Assembly: GCA_026075535.2 (NCBI GenBank)
Contig: AP026543.1
Coordinates: 7,874,001 to 7,938,000, forward strand
Length of the DNA: 64,000 bases
From: Tricholoma matsutake
Lineage: Eukaryota > Basidiomycota > Agaricomycetes > Agaricales > Tricholomataceae
Direction: 5' to 3'
The position numbers were made by a program, and so were the translations under genes. Below the pieces are notes generated by a model, which searched no databases, was not told where the DNA came from, and saw nothing but the letters and a program-made list of their open reading frames with translations. This document shows positions 11,770-22,991 of the stretch, piece after piece; position 1 is the first letter of the stretch, and every line of letters starts with the position of its first letter.

Positions 11770-13606
11770 AGTTCTGAATGGTTGTGTATGGCCCACTTTC
11801 AGATCCGAGAGGTCTCGCAGCTGGGTGCTGGGAGCAGTAGGTAACAATATGGCATCGTCAGCCCAGTCGAAACATGCTGGTACAGGTGTTGAACTTGGTG
11901 GTATATGGCTCGAGGGGGGTGAGACAAGAGATGGGGGCTGTAGAACAGGGCCAGGGGGGAGTTTGGACATGGTGGCGGCTGTGGGAGATGGGGGGGACGA
12001 TGAAATTGTTTATGGGGGTTGTGGGGTGAGCTGGGGTGTATGGGTGGAGATGGGGGCCTAGACAGTGAACGGGGGGTGTCGAAAGGTGTCGATGGTGTCA
12101 TTAGTGACATGGCAGGGGTATAGGACACAGGTGGTGGCGAAATGGTTTGTCTTGGGGGGTTCATGGACGAACTAGGGCTTTGGGATGCATTTTGGGGGTG
12201 TTTTGCTGGTTCTGGCTGCATACATCGTTGCCAATGGTGGTCCTGAGTTGGGCAGAGCAGGGGATTTGGTCATTGTCGATGAACACATCGATGATGACGT
12301 GGCAGTTGCGCTGGGTGTTTCGGAGCAAATGGGGGTCTGGGGAGCGAGTTGGGGGGAGCAGGGTGATGTGGGATGGCTCCTGGATCATCATTTGGGATGG
12401 TGGGGTCTGCAGTGTTCATCTGTCGAGCAGACAACACGTTTCAATGAACGCAGCTGCTCGTCGTCTCCTGAATTGGTTTCCTTGGCTGTAGACAGTCCTT
12501 GTGCATTGTTTATGGCCTCCTTCACAGTCTTTGGGGTGTCGGCAGTTGTCTGGGTGCTAGCTGTGGCCCAGGACATTGTCTTGATGGTTGTTACTGCAGG
12601 TGTTGCTCCCATTGTTGGCAGTGATGTGGTGGTAGCAGTAGATGGTTCTGGATGTGAGATGAGGGGCTGGGGAGTTTGCAGTAGGACTGGGTGTTGACTT
12701 GGCAGGGTGTGGCATCATTTGCGAGAAGCTGGGGGCCAGTTTGGAGCAGGGGAAGAGGTTGTGGTTGTTGTTGTCGAACATGTTGGCAACATTGATGGCA
12801 GCATCGACATGGCTGATGGGGGCTGTGCAGGCATCGTCAATGGTGCTGTGGCAACAGTGAGGGTTGGGCTGGGGGGTGTGACAAGAGTTTGGGTGGCCAT
12901 TTTGTTGGTTTTAGGTGTGGCTTGGGTACTGAAGTCAACGGTGGTGGTAACGTCATCAGTCTGGGCCTCAGCATCCTCTACTAAAATGGCTCCGCAGAAT
13001 AGTGCACTCGCATGAGCCGCCATAGAAAGGCAGAGCCCAGTGCCATGCCCTTCCATGAGCCATTTTTTTTTGTTCCTCGTCCTTTCCCTGCTGTATCCCG
13101 AGCTCGTGGCCTTCTAGTAGTCCTTTCCTGTGCGCCTCCTCTTGTCTCTGCTCACCTATCCACCAACACGCATCATACCCATATTCGTATCCTTCAGTGT
13201 GCCCTTCACTATATCCTTCTTCTTTTCCTTCTTCGTGCCCTGTTTTCCTCCCAGTTCTTTGTCCTTCTTCAAATCCGGCTTGCCATCTGTCTAGTCTCAC
13301 GTCTTCTAGCAGATGTTGTACTTCTTCATGGCTGTAGGTGAAGGAACTTGTGTCTGGTGCTGAGTCGTTCAGTGGCAACACGGCAGTGGCTGTGTTGATG
13401 CATATCGCACTGCTGGGGCTGCTGGCGTTGTTTGTAGGGGAGCTGGCTGTAGTAGTTTCTGTAGCTGGTGTAATAGATTGTGTGGCCATATACACATTGG
13501 TTTTTGCATCCATTTTGTCTGTGAAGTCAGCTGCAGTTGTAACTGTGTTAGGTGGTGACATTGCTAGGGTGGTCATTCTCGTGTTTACAGTGCTCAATGC
13601 TGTCAT
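11770..13606 (-). pseudogene. LARD-like element protein: EGxxxG-repeat and Pro/Thr-rich, frame-broken
   Basis: Starts with ATG at 13606, near the inferred 5' LTR. The first 212 codons hold a run of G/E-rich heptad-like repeats (EEGQRTGRKTGHEEGKEEGY and similar). The frame is then lost at an A9 homopolymer near 13065. Continuations appear in other frames: AEAQTDDVTTTVDFSTQ near 12970, Pro/Thr/Ser-rich segments to about 11990, and WADDAILLPTAP with RDLSDL near 11840. I recall similar unnamed proteins as common in Agaricomycete genomes, but know no function. It occupies the place of gag and may be a structural protein; that is inference. Confidence 0.6.
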
Positions 13607-13910
13607 TACGGTGTTTATGGCTGCAATATTTGTGTCGAAGGTGGATGCGTTTTTGCGCCATTTCTTCTTATAGCTTCATTTGCCTTGTCCTGGACCTGGC
13701 ATGCTGAGTGTGATGTAATAACTGAAGAAGAGACTGATAGGCTGGTTCTGTGACTGGTTCTGGTTCTGGTTCTGTGACTGGTTCCGTGGTTCCGTGGACT
13801 GGGTTCTGGGTGCTGGGACAAGAGACTTGAGACTAAAAGCTGGAAGCAAGAGTGACAAGAATAGAACTAAGCAGCTGTGAGTGCGTCAAATCGCGCTCTC
13901 ATCACCAAGA

Positions 13911-14050
13911 TGGAGACGCCTAAGGTGTCTCCTTGCTAGACACGGAATGCGATCACATAGTGATAGGATCCCTCTCTATGTACAGGTGATCAGCTACTGA
14001 CTATGTGGTCATGTGACTCCCTGGAGTAGGTGCCCAGACACCCTACTCCA
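13911..14050 (-). repeat. Right 140-bp LTR of LARD-like element
   Basis: Pair of 11207-11346. By element orientation this is the 5' LTR. The primer-like TGGTGATGAGAGCGC lies just internal to it on the minus strand. Confidence 0.88.
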
Positions 14051-14154
14051 CCCTCCCGCAGAATCCGCAACAACCCTACAACCTTCCATAATCAACACCC
14101 GCAGGGTCCGATCAGATTCTGATGAACCTTCCAGGATCAGTTCTTAACACCGAC

Positions 14155-14383
14155 GATGATTCTTTGTGATAATATGGCTGCCAAAACCCTGTCCAAAGAC
14201 CCTTTGCTCCACTCAAGGGTTAAACACATCAATATCAAGTATCATTTCCTTTGCGAACAAGTCCAATCTGGCACTTTACAGCTCAAATATGTCAATACCA
14301 AGGATAACATTGCAGATTTATTCACCAAAGCACTAGACATAAAACAATTTGTGCATTTATGCTCATTCTTAGGCCTACGCTAG
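14155..14383 (+). pseudogene. Copia-A RNase H C-terminus
   Basis: Continues the Copia-A frame after the CCGAC duplication. Motifs MILCDNMAAKTLSKDPLLHS, HINIKYHFL, DNIADLFTKALD and a terminal FLGLR stop are the usual end of Ty1/Copia RNase H and align with Copia-B, -D and -F. The downstream PPT and LTR of the other copies (AGGAGGAG then TGTTGAGA) are missing. Confidence 0.93.
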
Positions 14384-14400
14384 TGCAATTCCATTGTCAA

Positions 14401-14668
14401 TAGTGCCCATGCATAAGGCATGAGAATTTTATTTTGCACACATCAATGTGCATGCATATATGTGCATATCAGTAGCAACAATGTACAATATATGTAACAT
14501 AGTATATAAACAAAATGCATGCCTAGGGGACCCATAGTGCCCATGCATAAGGCATGAGAATTTTATTTTGCACACATCAATGTGCATGCATATATGTGCA
14601 TATCAGTAGCAACAATGTACAATATATGTAACATAGTATATAAACAAAATGCATGCCTAGGGGACCCC
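14401..14668 (+). repeat. Two-copy tandem duplication, 134-bp unit
   Basis: 14401-14534 is repeated, as far as I can see without a mismatch, at 14535-14668. The unit starts TAGTGCCCATGCATAAGG and ends GGGGACCC. It is AT-rich, with nested TGCATGCATA motifs and TATATAAACA. The near identity implies a recent duplication. It lies exactly where Copia-A stops. Confidence 0.95.
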
Positions 14669-15244
14669 AGTTGTGTTCTCTTAGGTATTCCACCCATAGT
14701 TGTGGTGTGAAATGCCTTCCTCAACCAACTAAGCTATTAATAAGTTATAATAGCCCATCACATCAAAACCATCAATTTCCCCATCATGTGTGTGCACCCT
14801 CCCTTCTTGTAGAGAGAACCTGCATGGTCAAAACTAGCAGATTTGTGGGTGTTGCCCTAACAGAAGAACACAACTTCCCATACCAGTGCACCTTCTCTTA
14901 CTTGCACATATGTCATTGTTTCATCATGCCACATCCAATTACTCATCCTTTTGGCATGAGCCAGAAGTAACTGTGCATCTACAATCTACATTTTCTTTCA
15001 TAAGCTGACACCAGGCCTCACCTTATATTGCAACTGCCAGTGAGTGCTCGTCATCAGGGCAGCTGTAACCAGACAACTAATTGGATCTGGTTTAGTTAGG
15101 ATTTACATTACTATACTCAGACAACTATTTTAGTTACAAGCCAAGTTCAGTGATATCTCTGAGATTAGGCACTGTTGGAAAGAGTATTGGTCTGAGGTGC
15201 CTTAGCTGAAGAAGCTACCAAGATTTGTCACAGATTGATCTATC
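14669..15244. other. Unassigned AT-rich stretch upstream of gag relic
   Basis: No credible ORF, tRNA or repeat seen. The last ~100 bases (GTGATATCTCTGAGATTAGG, containing a short palindrome ATCTCTGAGAT) may be the leader or LTR end of the gag relic that starts at 15245, but no matching LTR copy is present. Confidence 0.4.
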
Positions 15245-15947
15245 ATGTCCGAACCATCAACTTCTAATCCCAGTCCTAATCCCATTCCCACACCTGCAGT
15301 AGAGGCAAAAATTGATGTGCTGATGGTACAAATGTTGCAGCTAGTGTCAGTGCTTGCCACATCAAAAGTCAAGTCAATCAGGAGCACAGCCACAGACAAC
15401 AGCACACAAAGATGATGAGATGGAGGAGATGGAGGAGATGGTGGAGTGGATTTCACAGGATGATGTGCAGATGGCAGAGAAGTCCAAAAATGGAAAAGTG
15501 CACTTACCCAAGTATGTGTCACCCCAAATTTTTGATGGTACCATGGAGAATACAAAATTGTTCATCAGCTCTATAGTATTGTACATCCATGGGAGGAAGC
15601 CAGAATTTTGCACAGCAGAGTCTAAGATTATGTTTGCTCTCTTGTACATCCATGGGGGGAAAGCACAGCTTTGGAGAAATGAGGCTATTAACCAAATTGC
15701 TGGGGAAAACAGACCATTTGCAACTTTCAAGGAAATTTTGGAGAGATTGGAAGCTCAGTTTGGAGATCCTGATCTAAAAGTGATGGCTAATGCTCAATTT
15801 AAAATGATGTGCTGGGGTTCCTTAATGACAGGTGAATTTATTTTGCAGTTCAAGGCAGAAGCTTCACAGATGGATATGGGAGAAGCTGTGTTGGTAGAAT
15901 TTTTGAAGGTGGGATTAAATCCCTCATTATTCAAGTCTATCTACTGA
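15245..15947 (+). pseudogene. Ty3/Gypsy-type gag relic
   Basis: ATG at 15245 opens MSEPSTSNPSPNP. The frame shifts near 15350 and continues as an acidic EEMEEMVEWI stretch, then a retrotransposon gag domain (PQIFDGTMENTKLFIS, ALLYIHGGKAQLW, LERLEAQFGDPDLK, EFILQFKAEA). It ends at 15947, before the zinc knuckle, and is followed at once by the Copia-C LTR. So the rest of the element is gone or cut off by that insertion. Confidence 0.75.
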
Positions 15948-15948
15948 C

Positions 15949-16609
15949 TGTTGGATTAGCAAGGCTAGATCTGAGTCTGAACTCCTGCACTCACGCTAGC
16001 AGCACTAAATCTCCTGCCATCCCTTCTCGTGACCCTATCATTCTGTACTATGGTATTTTTTATTTATTGTTGTGCTTTGTCAAGACCCAATTTCTCTGAC
16101 CAGATTTCCATTGACTTTTCTGGCCACCTTGCAGCACTGCTTACCATTCCATTTTTACTTGGTGCATCACACCAAGTGGATTCTGTCTTTGGAACTCCAC
16201 CAGATTCCTCTTCCCTTTCTATTCCCTCATACAACCTCTGTCATCTCCCAACCAGATCCACCCAGAAATGTGATGTTCTCTCCATTTGAGTTCAGCTCTT
16301 AACATGCTTGTACTACTACCCATACCTATACTTTTCCATTTTATTACTCCTCTCGATGAGAGCTTATTCTTGTGTTCTGCTAATTGTAGTTTAGCTTATT
16401 TCTACTTATGTATTTGTACAGTCTTGTCAACTCATTTTCCCTCAGTTGTTTGGCTTCTTGCAAACACTGAGGTAAGATCCTTATCTACTATGCCTACTAT
16501 ATTTACTCACTGTGTATTGTAGCATATTAATTCTTATGTCATTTAATACAGTTGTTTGGCTTCTTGCAAATACTGAGCATATTTATTCTTAGTTCACACC
16601 ACCAAGTTC
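15949..16609 (+). repeat. Copia-C 5' LTR, cut by Copia-B
   Basis: Starts TGTTGGATTAGC directly after the gag relic. The last 11 bases (CTATCGTCACA) are at 23350-23360, beyond Copia-B, and are followed by a copia primer site. An internal direct repeat of about 27 bp (AGTTGTTTGGCTTCTTGCAA...) occurs near 16443 and 16551. The boundaries rest on TG...CA ends and the primer site, since no second LTR is present. Confidence 0.6.
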
Positions 16610-16958
16610 TGTTGAGATCTGCACTGTGAATGGCGCGTTTGCGCCCCTTTGATGCAGTGTGCTAATTATAGAACATCATATGATGCGAAGTTTCCCCTTG
16701 TTATTTCTCCCTTTCTAACTCTCCCTTTATCTTATTCTCATTGTTACTCACTTAGTATATATATCCACATATACTTACTGAACACCTCAGTCTGTTATCC
16801 ACTGACTTGAGTAGACTACATGGCTTGATCCATATACTTGATCACTTACTGTACTATTTATAGTTTACATGTGTATCACTTAGGTACAGTAGTGATCAAT
16901 ATAGTCTGTTATACACTGACTGAGTTTACATGTGTATCACTTAGGTTGGATCTCTATA
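16610..16958 (+). repeat. Copia-B 5' LTR
   Basis: TGTTGAGATC...GGATCTCTATA, about 349 bp. The ends form an imperfect inverted repeat but close with TA, not CA. Contains a TATATATATCCACATATA promoter-like tract. Confidence 0.93.
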
Positions 16959-16969
16959 GGTTATGGGCC
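16959..16969 (+). promoter_or_regulatory. Copia-B primer-binding site (half initiator Met-tRNA)
   Basis: GGTTATGGGCC starts at the first base after the LTR. It is complementary to the anticodon region of initiator Met-tRNA (GGCCCATAACC), the half-tRNA primer known for Drosophila copia. Confidence 0.85.
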
Positions 16970-18167
16970 ACTTCTGTCACCTTTAAGTGATGATAGAAAT
17001 CCTCCTTAGCCACTTGACGATCTGGGATCATCTCCTTTGATCGACGTTTGATCACCCTCTATTTTGATCTTATCTTATCTTGACGTGTTCTGGTTTCTGC
17101 CGCATTTCCATCTCTTTGTTGCCTCACACACCAGCTCTCCTTCCTGTCTTCAACCTCTTAGGACCTTAGTATGTCAAACTCTCCAGAGATGACTTCCCAG
17201 GAAACAAATTCCCCGTCTGTCCCCCTTATTTGACTTTCCATGCACTATACTGGTGTGAAGCTCAATAAACTTAAATCTAACTACAAAGAATGGTGCGAAG
17301 ACATTACTATTACACTTTTCCTCAATGGGCTGTCTGAATATGTTACTGGCAACTTGAAAAAGCCAACACTTGCAGAGCCTTGAGCTCATTCCAACTGGAT
17401 GGCTAATTCCTGTCTTGTGTATGCTGTCATTGCGTCTGGAGTGGCACCCTCTGAGCGCCCTTTTATAAGCCCTTCCAAGACTGCACAGGAGAATTGGGAA
17501 ATTCTTCAAACTCATCACCAGAAGGCTGGGCTGGTTTGCCAAGTTGCTTTATTACAGCAGGCGCTCTCTATACAGTGCACCACCAACACTCCCTTACCCA
17601 AAATGGCAGAGAAGATCTGTGGACTCATTGAGTGAGCGTTTGCCATGGGGAAGATCACTTCTGACTTACTGTGCTGTATCACACTCCTGAATTCCCTCAG
17701 TCTTCATTTTCCCCATGCCCATTCCATTATTTCTCGAGACATCTCAGTGTCAACTGAATCCACACCTTATACTTCCAAGGACATTTGTTTATTCTTAGAG
17801 AATGAACAGTCCCTCCATGAGAACAATAATCATGTCCACCATAATTCTATCGCTCTTGCCGCCAGCTCTAAACCCCCTCGATTCACTTCCACTGTGATCT
17901 GTAGCAACTGCAAGTGCCCTGGACACTCCGTCCCATATTGCATTTCTAAAGGGGGAGGGCAAAACTATTGAAGAATCCAAAGCAGTGAAGAGGTTGGCGT
18001 CCGAGCAGAAGAAGTCTGGAAACGGCGCAACAAAGTCACCTCCCAAGATCCCTGTCACTATGAAGGATAGTACTGGTCGTGCATTTACAGTCATGCTTGA
18101 TTCCAGTGTTTTGTCCACTGCTCAAACAACTCCTACTGAATTTGCCGGCCTTGCTAGTGATCCACTT

Positions 18168-19147
18168 AAGGAGTGTCATGGGTACGGGTAACACCATGAG
18201 TATCTGGTCATGGGTATGCATGGGTACGGGTACAGGTTTGGGATTATCATACCTGTGAAACACCGTACCTGTACACACGGGTATATGGGTTTTACTAATC
18301 TCATTTACAGCTGTTTTAATGTTCCGAAGAGACTAGAGGGTTGTGTTTGCTCATTCTTGTCCAATACCAACATCTTTGTTGGAAGGGAGGTAGCAAGAGA
18401 AGGTCTCATATCTAGATGAGTTCTTAATTGTTTGTTGTGATCTTAGGCTTAATTTTAATCTAATATACAGTCGTTTCAATGTTCCAAAGAGACGAGAGGG
18501 TTGTATTTGCTCATTCTTGTCTGATGCCAATATCTTTGTTAGAAGGTGGGTAGCAGGAGAAGGTCTCATATATAGGTGAGTTCTGCATCATTTTTTGTGA
18601 CCTTAGGCTTAATTATAATCTAATATACAGTCGTTTCAATGTTCCAAAGAGATGAGAGGGTTGCGGCTGCTCGTTCTTTTTTGATGCCAACATCTTTGTT
18701 AGAAGGGGGGTAGCAGGAGAAGGTCTCATATATAGGTGAGTCCTCCATTGTTTTTTGTGATCTTAGGCTTAATTATAATCTAATATACAGTCGTTTCAAT
18801 GTTCCGAAGAGACGAGAGGGTTGCAGTTGCTCGTTCTTTTCTGATGCCAACAATCTTTGTTGGAATGGTGAGAGGGTTCATATTTGGGTAAGTACTCTGT
18901 CATTTGTTAGGTTCTAATCTACTTTACAGTTGTTCTGAAGTCCTGAAGAGTAGTAGAGTAGTAGTATATGAGTGGCCCATCCCCCCAAACCCTCAGATTT
19001 GTGGGGGGTTTGGGTATATGATGTAACATGTAGTAATACCTGTAACACTGTGGTAACACCGTACCCTTACCCATGCAGGTACGGTGTTCATGGGTATGGG
19101 TACGGGTATGTGAAAATATACCCGAGGGTTACCCCTGGAGTTTGCTA
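18168..19147. mobile_element. 980-bp non-autonomous hAT-like element in Copia-B
   Basis: Splits a protease-proximal codon run; the direct repeat GATCCACTT lies on both sides (18159-18167, 19148-19156), close to the 8-bp hAT rule. Ends are rich in GGGTACGGGTA-type sequence in opposite orientations (AAGGAGTGTCATGGGTACGG at left; CCGTACCC and ATACCCG blocks at right). The middle is a four-unit exon-intron-like tandem array. No transposase. Confidence 0.7.
18311..18929 (+). repeat. Tandem array of 160-bp exon-intron cassettes
   Basis: Four units start at 18311, 18471, 18631 and 18791. Each of the first three has a 105-nt open block followed by 55 nt of intron-like sequence (GTGAGT...TATACAG; the first unit has ATGAGT). 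Each 105-nt block is 35 codons, so splicing would keep frame. Peptides read FNVPKRREGC, CSFLSDANIFV, GEGLIY with substitutions between units; unit 3 has TGA for the second Arg of KRRE. Unit 4 is degenerate. I do not recognise the peptide. Either a repeated-domain exon was captured and amplified, or these are splice-tolerant repeats. Confidence 0.7.
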
Positions 19148-22100
19148 GATCCACTTCCCCATGCTACAATAGAGGATGCCGAGTATGAGGGGTGGCTCAT
19201 AATTGAGGAGGAGCTATCTACATTGGTTGACTGGGTCCAAAACTCTGTCCTGGCTAAGGAGGAGGTGCTCACAGTTACTCCCCTCAACCAGACTCAATGC
19301 ACCACTGTCTCATTTACAGAGTACCCATTCTACGTTGACACTGGTGCAACTATTCACCTTACCCCTGACTGTGGGGACTTCATCAATCTTCGCCCAATTG
19401 CTTCACGTGGGGTTAAAGGTGTGGGGGGGTCCTCCATTGTGGCCATTGGTGTGGGCAATATCAAGTTACGCATCGCTCGGGGTGCATCAATTTTCTTATG
19501 TAATGCACTCTATGTTCCAAATGTGGCAGTGCATCTAATCTCTGTCAGTTTGCTTACAAGGGATTCCAATGCAGTAGCTCATTTCAACAATTCATCTTGC
19601 TGGATCACCAATAAGTCGACTGGTGCTTGTATAGCATGAGGAACTCTCCTCCAGAATAAACACCTCTATGCCCTCACACTGCAAGCTGCGACCGTGGAAC
19701 ACGCGCTCACTGTCCATAATTCTCCCAACATCATTACTTGGCATCATTGTCTCAGGCATGCAAATTACCAAGCCTTGCAAGACATGGCCAGGAGTGGTTC
19801 CATCGCAGGTATGCCCATGCAATCCTCATTTAAGCCCCCTAAATGTGAATCCTGCATCCTTGGAAAACAGACTTGATCACCTGTTCCCAAGCAGCGTATG
19901 GAGGGGGAGGGGCATAAGGCAACACATAAACTGGAGAACATCTGGGTAGATTTATCAGGACCACATGCTGTAAAATCACGAGCCAGGAATTCATATGTTA
20001 TGAATATAGTTGATGACTACACATCACATCCATGGTCCATTCCCCTTAAACTTAAGAGCAATGCCTTCTGTGAACTCCAAGCTTGGGAACTAGCCTGGGA
20101 GAATGAGACAGGTCTTCATGTGGGCACATATATCACCAATAATGGTGAACTCCAGACCCACCAAATGGGCTCCAGTTGCGTGGAATAGACCACAAATTTA
20201 CTGTGCCTTACACTTCTGCCCATATTGGTTGTGTTGAGTGCATGCACTAGACATTGATGGGAAAGGCACGTACTATGTGCCTCCATGCAAACTTGCCTAC
20301 CTTCCTATGGGATGAGTTATACTTAACTGCTGCTCATTTACATGCCAAAACTACAACTCGTTCACTTAATGGTAATACACCATGGGAGAAATGGCATGGG
20401 TGCAAACCCGATTATTCTTACATGAGGGAAATTGGATGTAAAGTGTATGTCTTCATCCAGAACCAACATAATCCCAAAGTCTACAAGTGTTCTTTAGAGT
20501 GCATCCTCATTGGGTATGAATCTAAATTGAAGGCATACCGATGTTACCACTGAGAAACACAAAAGGTTTATAGTTCGTATCACGTCAAGTTCATCGAAAC
20601 TCATGATGGTCATACCCCTGTCCCCCCACAACCCCAGCTGGATCCAGCTGTAGTGGAACCAGTTGACAAGCCTTCAATTCAAGACCATGAGCTTCATCCT
20701 ATTGATGCTGACCCTGATGATAATTCCCTCACCACCAACATTCCCGTCCAAACTCCTATGCTGAACCCACCTACTTCAATATTGGTACCCACTTCACCAG
20801 AACCAGTCCCACGTCGATCCTCTAGAATACCAATACCCACTGAGAAGAATCCTGCTGGGGGGCCAGTGATAAATAGGCTCAGGAGAGCAGTGCAGGAATC
20901 AAAGGAGTCGGCTGAGCACGTCAAGGAAGTTTGAGCAGAATGGAAGAAGCTATTAGCTGATCTCCATACTGTCATCGCACCTGATGCATCACTGATCAAT
21001 TATGATTGGCGGGTTGAAGGGTTTTCTAATGACATCATGCTTGGCGATCAGACACATCACCTCTCTGCACTAATTTTGGAGATGTCGGATATTGACCCAG
21101 AATCACTTCAATTTGAAGACGACCCACAATCTTGGGAGGAAGCTAAGAATTCTGCAGATGCCAAATGATGGGAAGATGGTTACCGGGATGAACTTCAATC
21201 CCTGAAAGATATGTCTGTCTATAAACTTATTCCGCATGCTGATGTGCCACATGGTCGCTGTATTTGCAAAGGTTGGCCCATCTTCCATATTAAGCGTGAT
21301 GAGACAGGGCAGGCAGTTCGTTGGAAGGTACACCTTGTCTTCAAGGGTTTTGAGCAAATCTATGGCAAGGATTACATGAAAACTACCTCACCTATGGCAT
21401 GCATGGAATCTTGGCGGATCCTCCTACACATTGCCGCATCACTCGGATGGGATGCCCAACAGATTGACGTAAAAACCACTTTCCTATATGGCCTTTTGCT
21501 GGATGATGAAATTCAGTACATGGAACAGCCGACAGGTTTTGAAGAACTGGGGAAGGAGGACTGGGTGTGGGAACTGCAGCAGGGATTATATGGTATGAAG
21601 CAGAGCAGCCATATTTGGAATCAGACACTGAACACACAGATGGTATCATGGGGTTTTACAAGATTATCCTGTGAATCATGCATTTACTACCGCAAAACTG
21701 ATACAGGTACTATCATAGCAGCCATTCATGTTGACAACTACCTTTCCATCACTAGTTGTAAGGAGGAGAATGAGCGCTTCAAGGACCAGATGCGGAAAGT
21801 GTGGACAATATCCGACCTTGGGACAGCACAATTTGTTGTCGGCATTGCTATTACCTGGGATACAGCACATCATATGGTGGCATTGTCGCAGACAGCACTG
21901 GTCAACAAGATTGTCTCACAATTTGGTCAAGCTGACTCTCATCCATTGTCTGCACCAATGGAACCTGGGCAAAAATTGCAACGAGTCGATCAGTCGACTC
22001 TTACATCTGACATGTACAAGGACTACCCTACCGTTCACTAGTCGGTTGCCTCTTATATCTCGCCATCTCTACACATCCTGACATTTCCTATGCTGTTCAA

Positions 22101-22401
22101 CAACTATCCCAATTCCTAGACTCATACTCTTTCAAACATTGGCATGCTGCCATACAACTTGAAAGGGATGAGGGATCTTAAATTATACCTAGGGGGTGAG
22201 AACCCTATCTCGCTATTGGCGTACATGGACTCTGACTGGGCCAACTGCTTGGATATGAGGTGTAGTGTGGGCGGATATATGTGCTCTCTTGGATCAGGTG
22301 CTGTCTCCTGGACTGCACACAAACAGAAAACTGTTGCAGCCTCATCTTGTGAGGCAGAGTATGTTGCTGCTTTTGAGTCTGCAAAAGAATGTGTCTGGAT
22401 T

Positions 22402-22666
22402 TGTTAAATGTATGATTCACCATCTCTCTATTTTACTTCTATCCTACTTCTATTCCATGTCCTATCACTTGTAGTTACACTCATGGGCACTTAGAGTAGT
22501 TTCCACCTTGTGTTTATCACTGTTTGTTTCACAGTATGTAGACTGCAGAGTCTGGAGTTTTGCACTCTTCAGTTGCTCACTCTGGACTCCAGCTGTTCAG
22601 TCTATCTGAGTCTCCCTTCACAGTTGCTAGGTTAAACTGCACTAAAGGCAACCTCAGACTTTAGCA
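22402..22666. repeat. 265-bp solo LTR in Copia-B RNase H
   Basis: TGTTAAATG...ACTTTAGCA with inverted ends TGTTAAA/TTTAGCA. The 5-bp target duplication GGATT is at 22397-22401 and 22667-22671. Removing 270 bp restores the RNase H frame (ECVWIC then TLLAAIGYS). No internal region, so a solo LTR left by LTR-LTR recombination. Confidence 0.87.
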
Positions 22667-22991
22667 GGATTTGCACTTTGCTTGCAGCCATTGGATACTC
22701 ACCTGAAGCGCCCACTCCCATACTTTGCGACAACACTGCATCAATTAATTTGTCCAAAGACCCACTCCTCCATTCCCGAGTTAAACATGTCGACATCAAA
22801 TTCCACTTCCTACACAAACACGTACAATCCCAGGAACTCAAATTACAGTATGTGCACACCCACAATAATATTGCTGACATTTTCACAAAAGCTCTTGATG
22901 TCAAAACCTTCACTCGTCTCCACGGTTTTCTAGGACTCAAGTGATTCTTATGTGATTCCATGTGAGGAGGAGTATTCACGGTAAGGAGGAG

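Larger units (their letters stand above)
11207..14050 (-). mobile_element. Non-autonomous short-LTR element (LARD-like) in Gypsy-A LTR
   Basis: Flanked by two 140-bp direct repeats that begin TGGAGACGCC and end CCTACTCCA. CCCT on both sides suggests a 4-bp target duplication. The orientation is minus: next to the right repeat, on the minus strand, TGGTGATGAGAGCGC begins 3 nt inside the LTR and resembles a Met-tRNA-type primer site. Next to the left repeat, on the minus strand, GGAGGTGGGCAGA is a purine tract. There is no RT, integrase or protease, only relics of one long protein. Confidence 0.82.
3408..14149 (+). mobile_element. Gypsy-A, chromodomain Ty3/Gypsy element
   Basis: Complete but degenerate LTR element inserted in Copia-A. 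The 5' end is TGTCAAGAAC at 3408 and the 3' end is GTTCTTAACA at 14149, an imperfect terminal inverted repeat. The 5-bp target duplication CCGAC lies at 3403-3407 and 14150-14154. Order: LTR, gag (4156-5547), protease-RT-RNase H-integrase-chromodomain (5604-9419), antisense gene (10451-9455), polypurine tract, LTR. Two younger insertions lie within it: 8742-8934 and 11207-14050. Confidence 0.95.
10595..14149 (+). repeat. Gypsy-A 3' LTR, interrupted by a pol-less LTR element
   Basis: Matches the 5' LTR from 10595 to 11206 and again from 14051 to 14149. The intervening 11207-14050 is a separate insertion. Differences from the 5' LTR are mostly C/T or G/A changes (for example CGG versus TGG contexts). 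Confidence 0.92.
1..14395 (+). mobile_element. Copia-A, Ty1/Copia element, 5' end outside window, split by Gypsy-A
   Basis: Degenerate Ty1/Copia polyprotein gene. It enters the window already inside gag-pol, runs to 3407, and resumes at 14155 after Gypsy-A. Joining 3407 to 14155 restores the RNase H reading frame (QSSPT then MILCDN). The order protease, integrase, RT, RNase H is that of Ty1/Copia. It belongs to the same family as Copia-B, -D and -F. No 3' LTR follows: similarity to the family stops near 14395, just before a tandem duplication, so the 3' end was lost. Confidence 0.9.
17171..22944 (+). pseudogene. Copia-B gag-pol
   Basis: ATG 17171. Gag (KLKSNYKEWCEDITITLF, CCHC CSNCKCPGHSVPYC near 17900) runs to 18167 and resumes at 19148 after the hAT-like insert. 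Then protease (YVDTGATIHLTPD near 19333), GAG-pre-integrase (ANYQALQDMARSG, CESCILGKQT), integrase (KARTMCLHANLPTFLWDELY near 20265), RT (QIDVKTTFLYG, IHVDNYLSI: the YVDD-equivalent reads VDN) and RNase H (SSCEAEYVAA; DNTASINLSKDPLLHS) ending at 22944. TGA codons lie near 17231, 17381, 17633, 19874, 20551, 20932 and 21166. IE*AFAMG at 17633 is IERAFAMG in Copia-F. There are frameshifts near 17950, 22025 and 22150. Dead by many mutations. Confidence 0.93.

Noticed and set aside
12185..12697. Val/Gly-rich plus-strand ORFs in 11.7-13.7 kb
   Set aside because: Complement of the Pro/Thr-rich minus-strand protein of the LARD-like element; no motif of their own.
14401..14668. Possible CRISPR-like or satellite array
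   Set aside because: Only two contiguous copies without spacers; a simple tandem duplication in a eukaryotic context.
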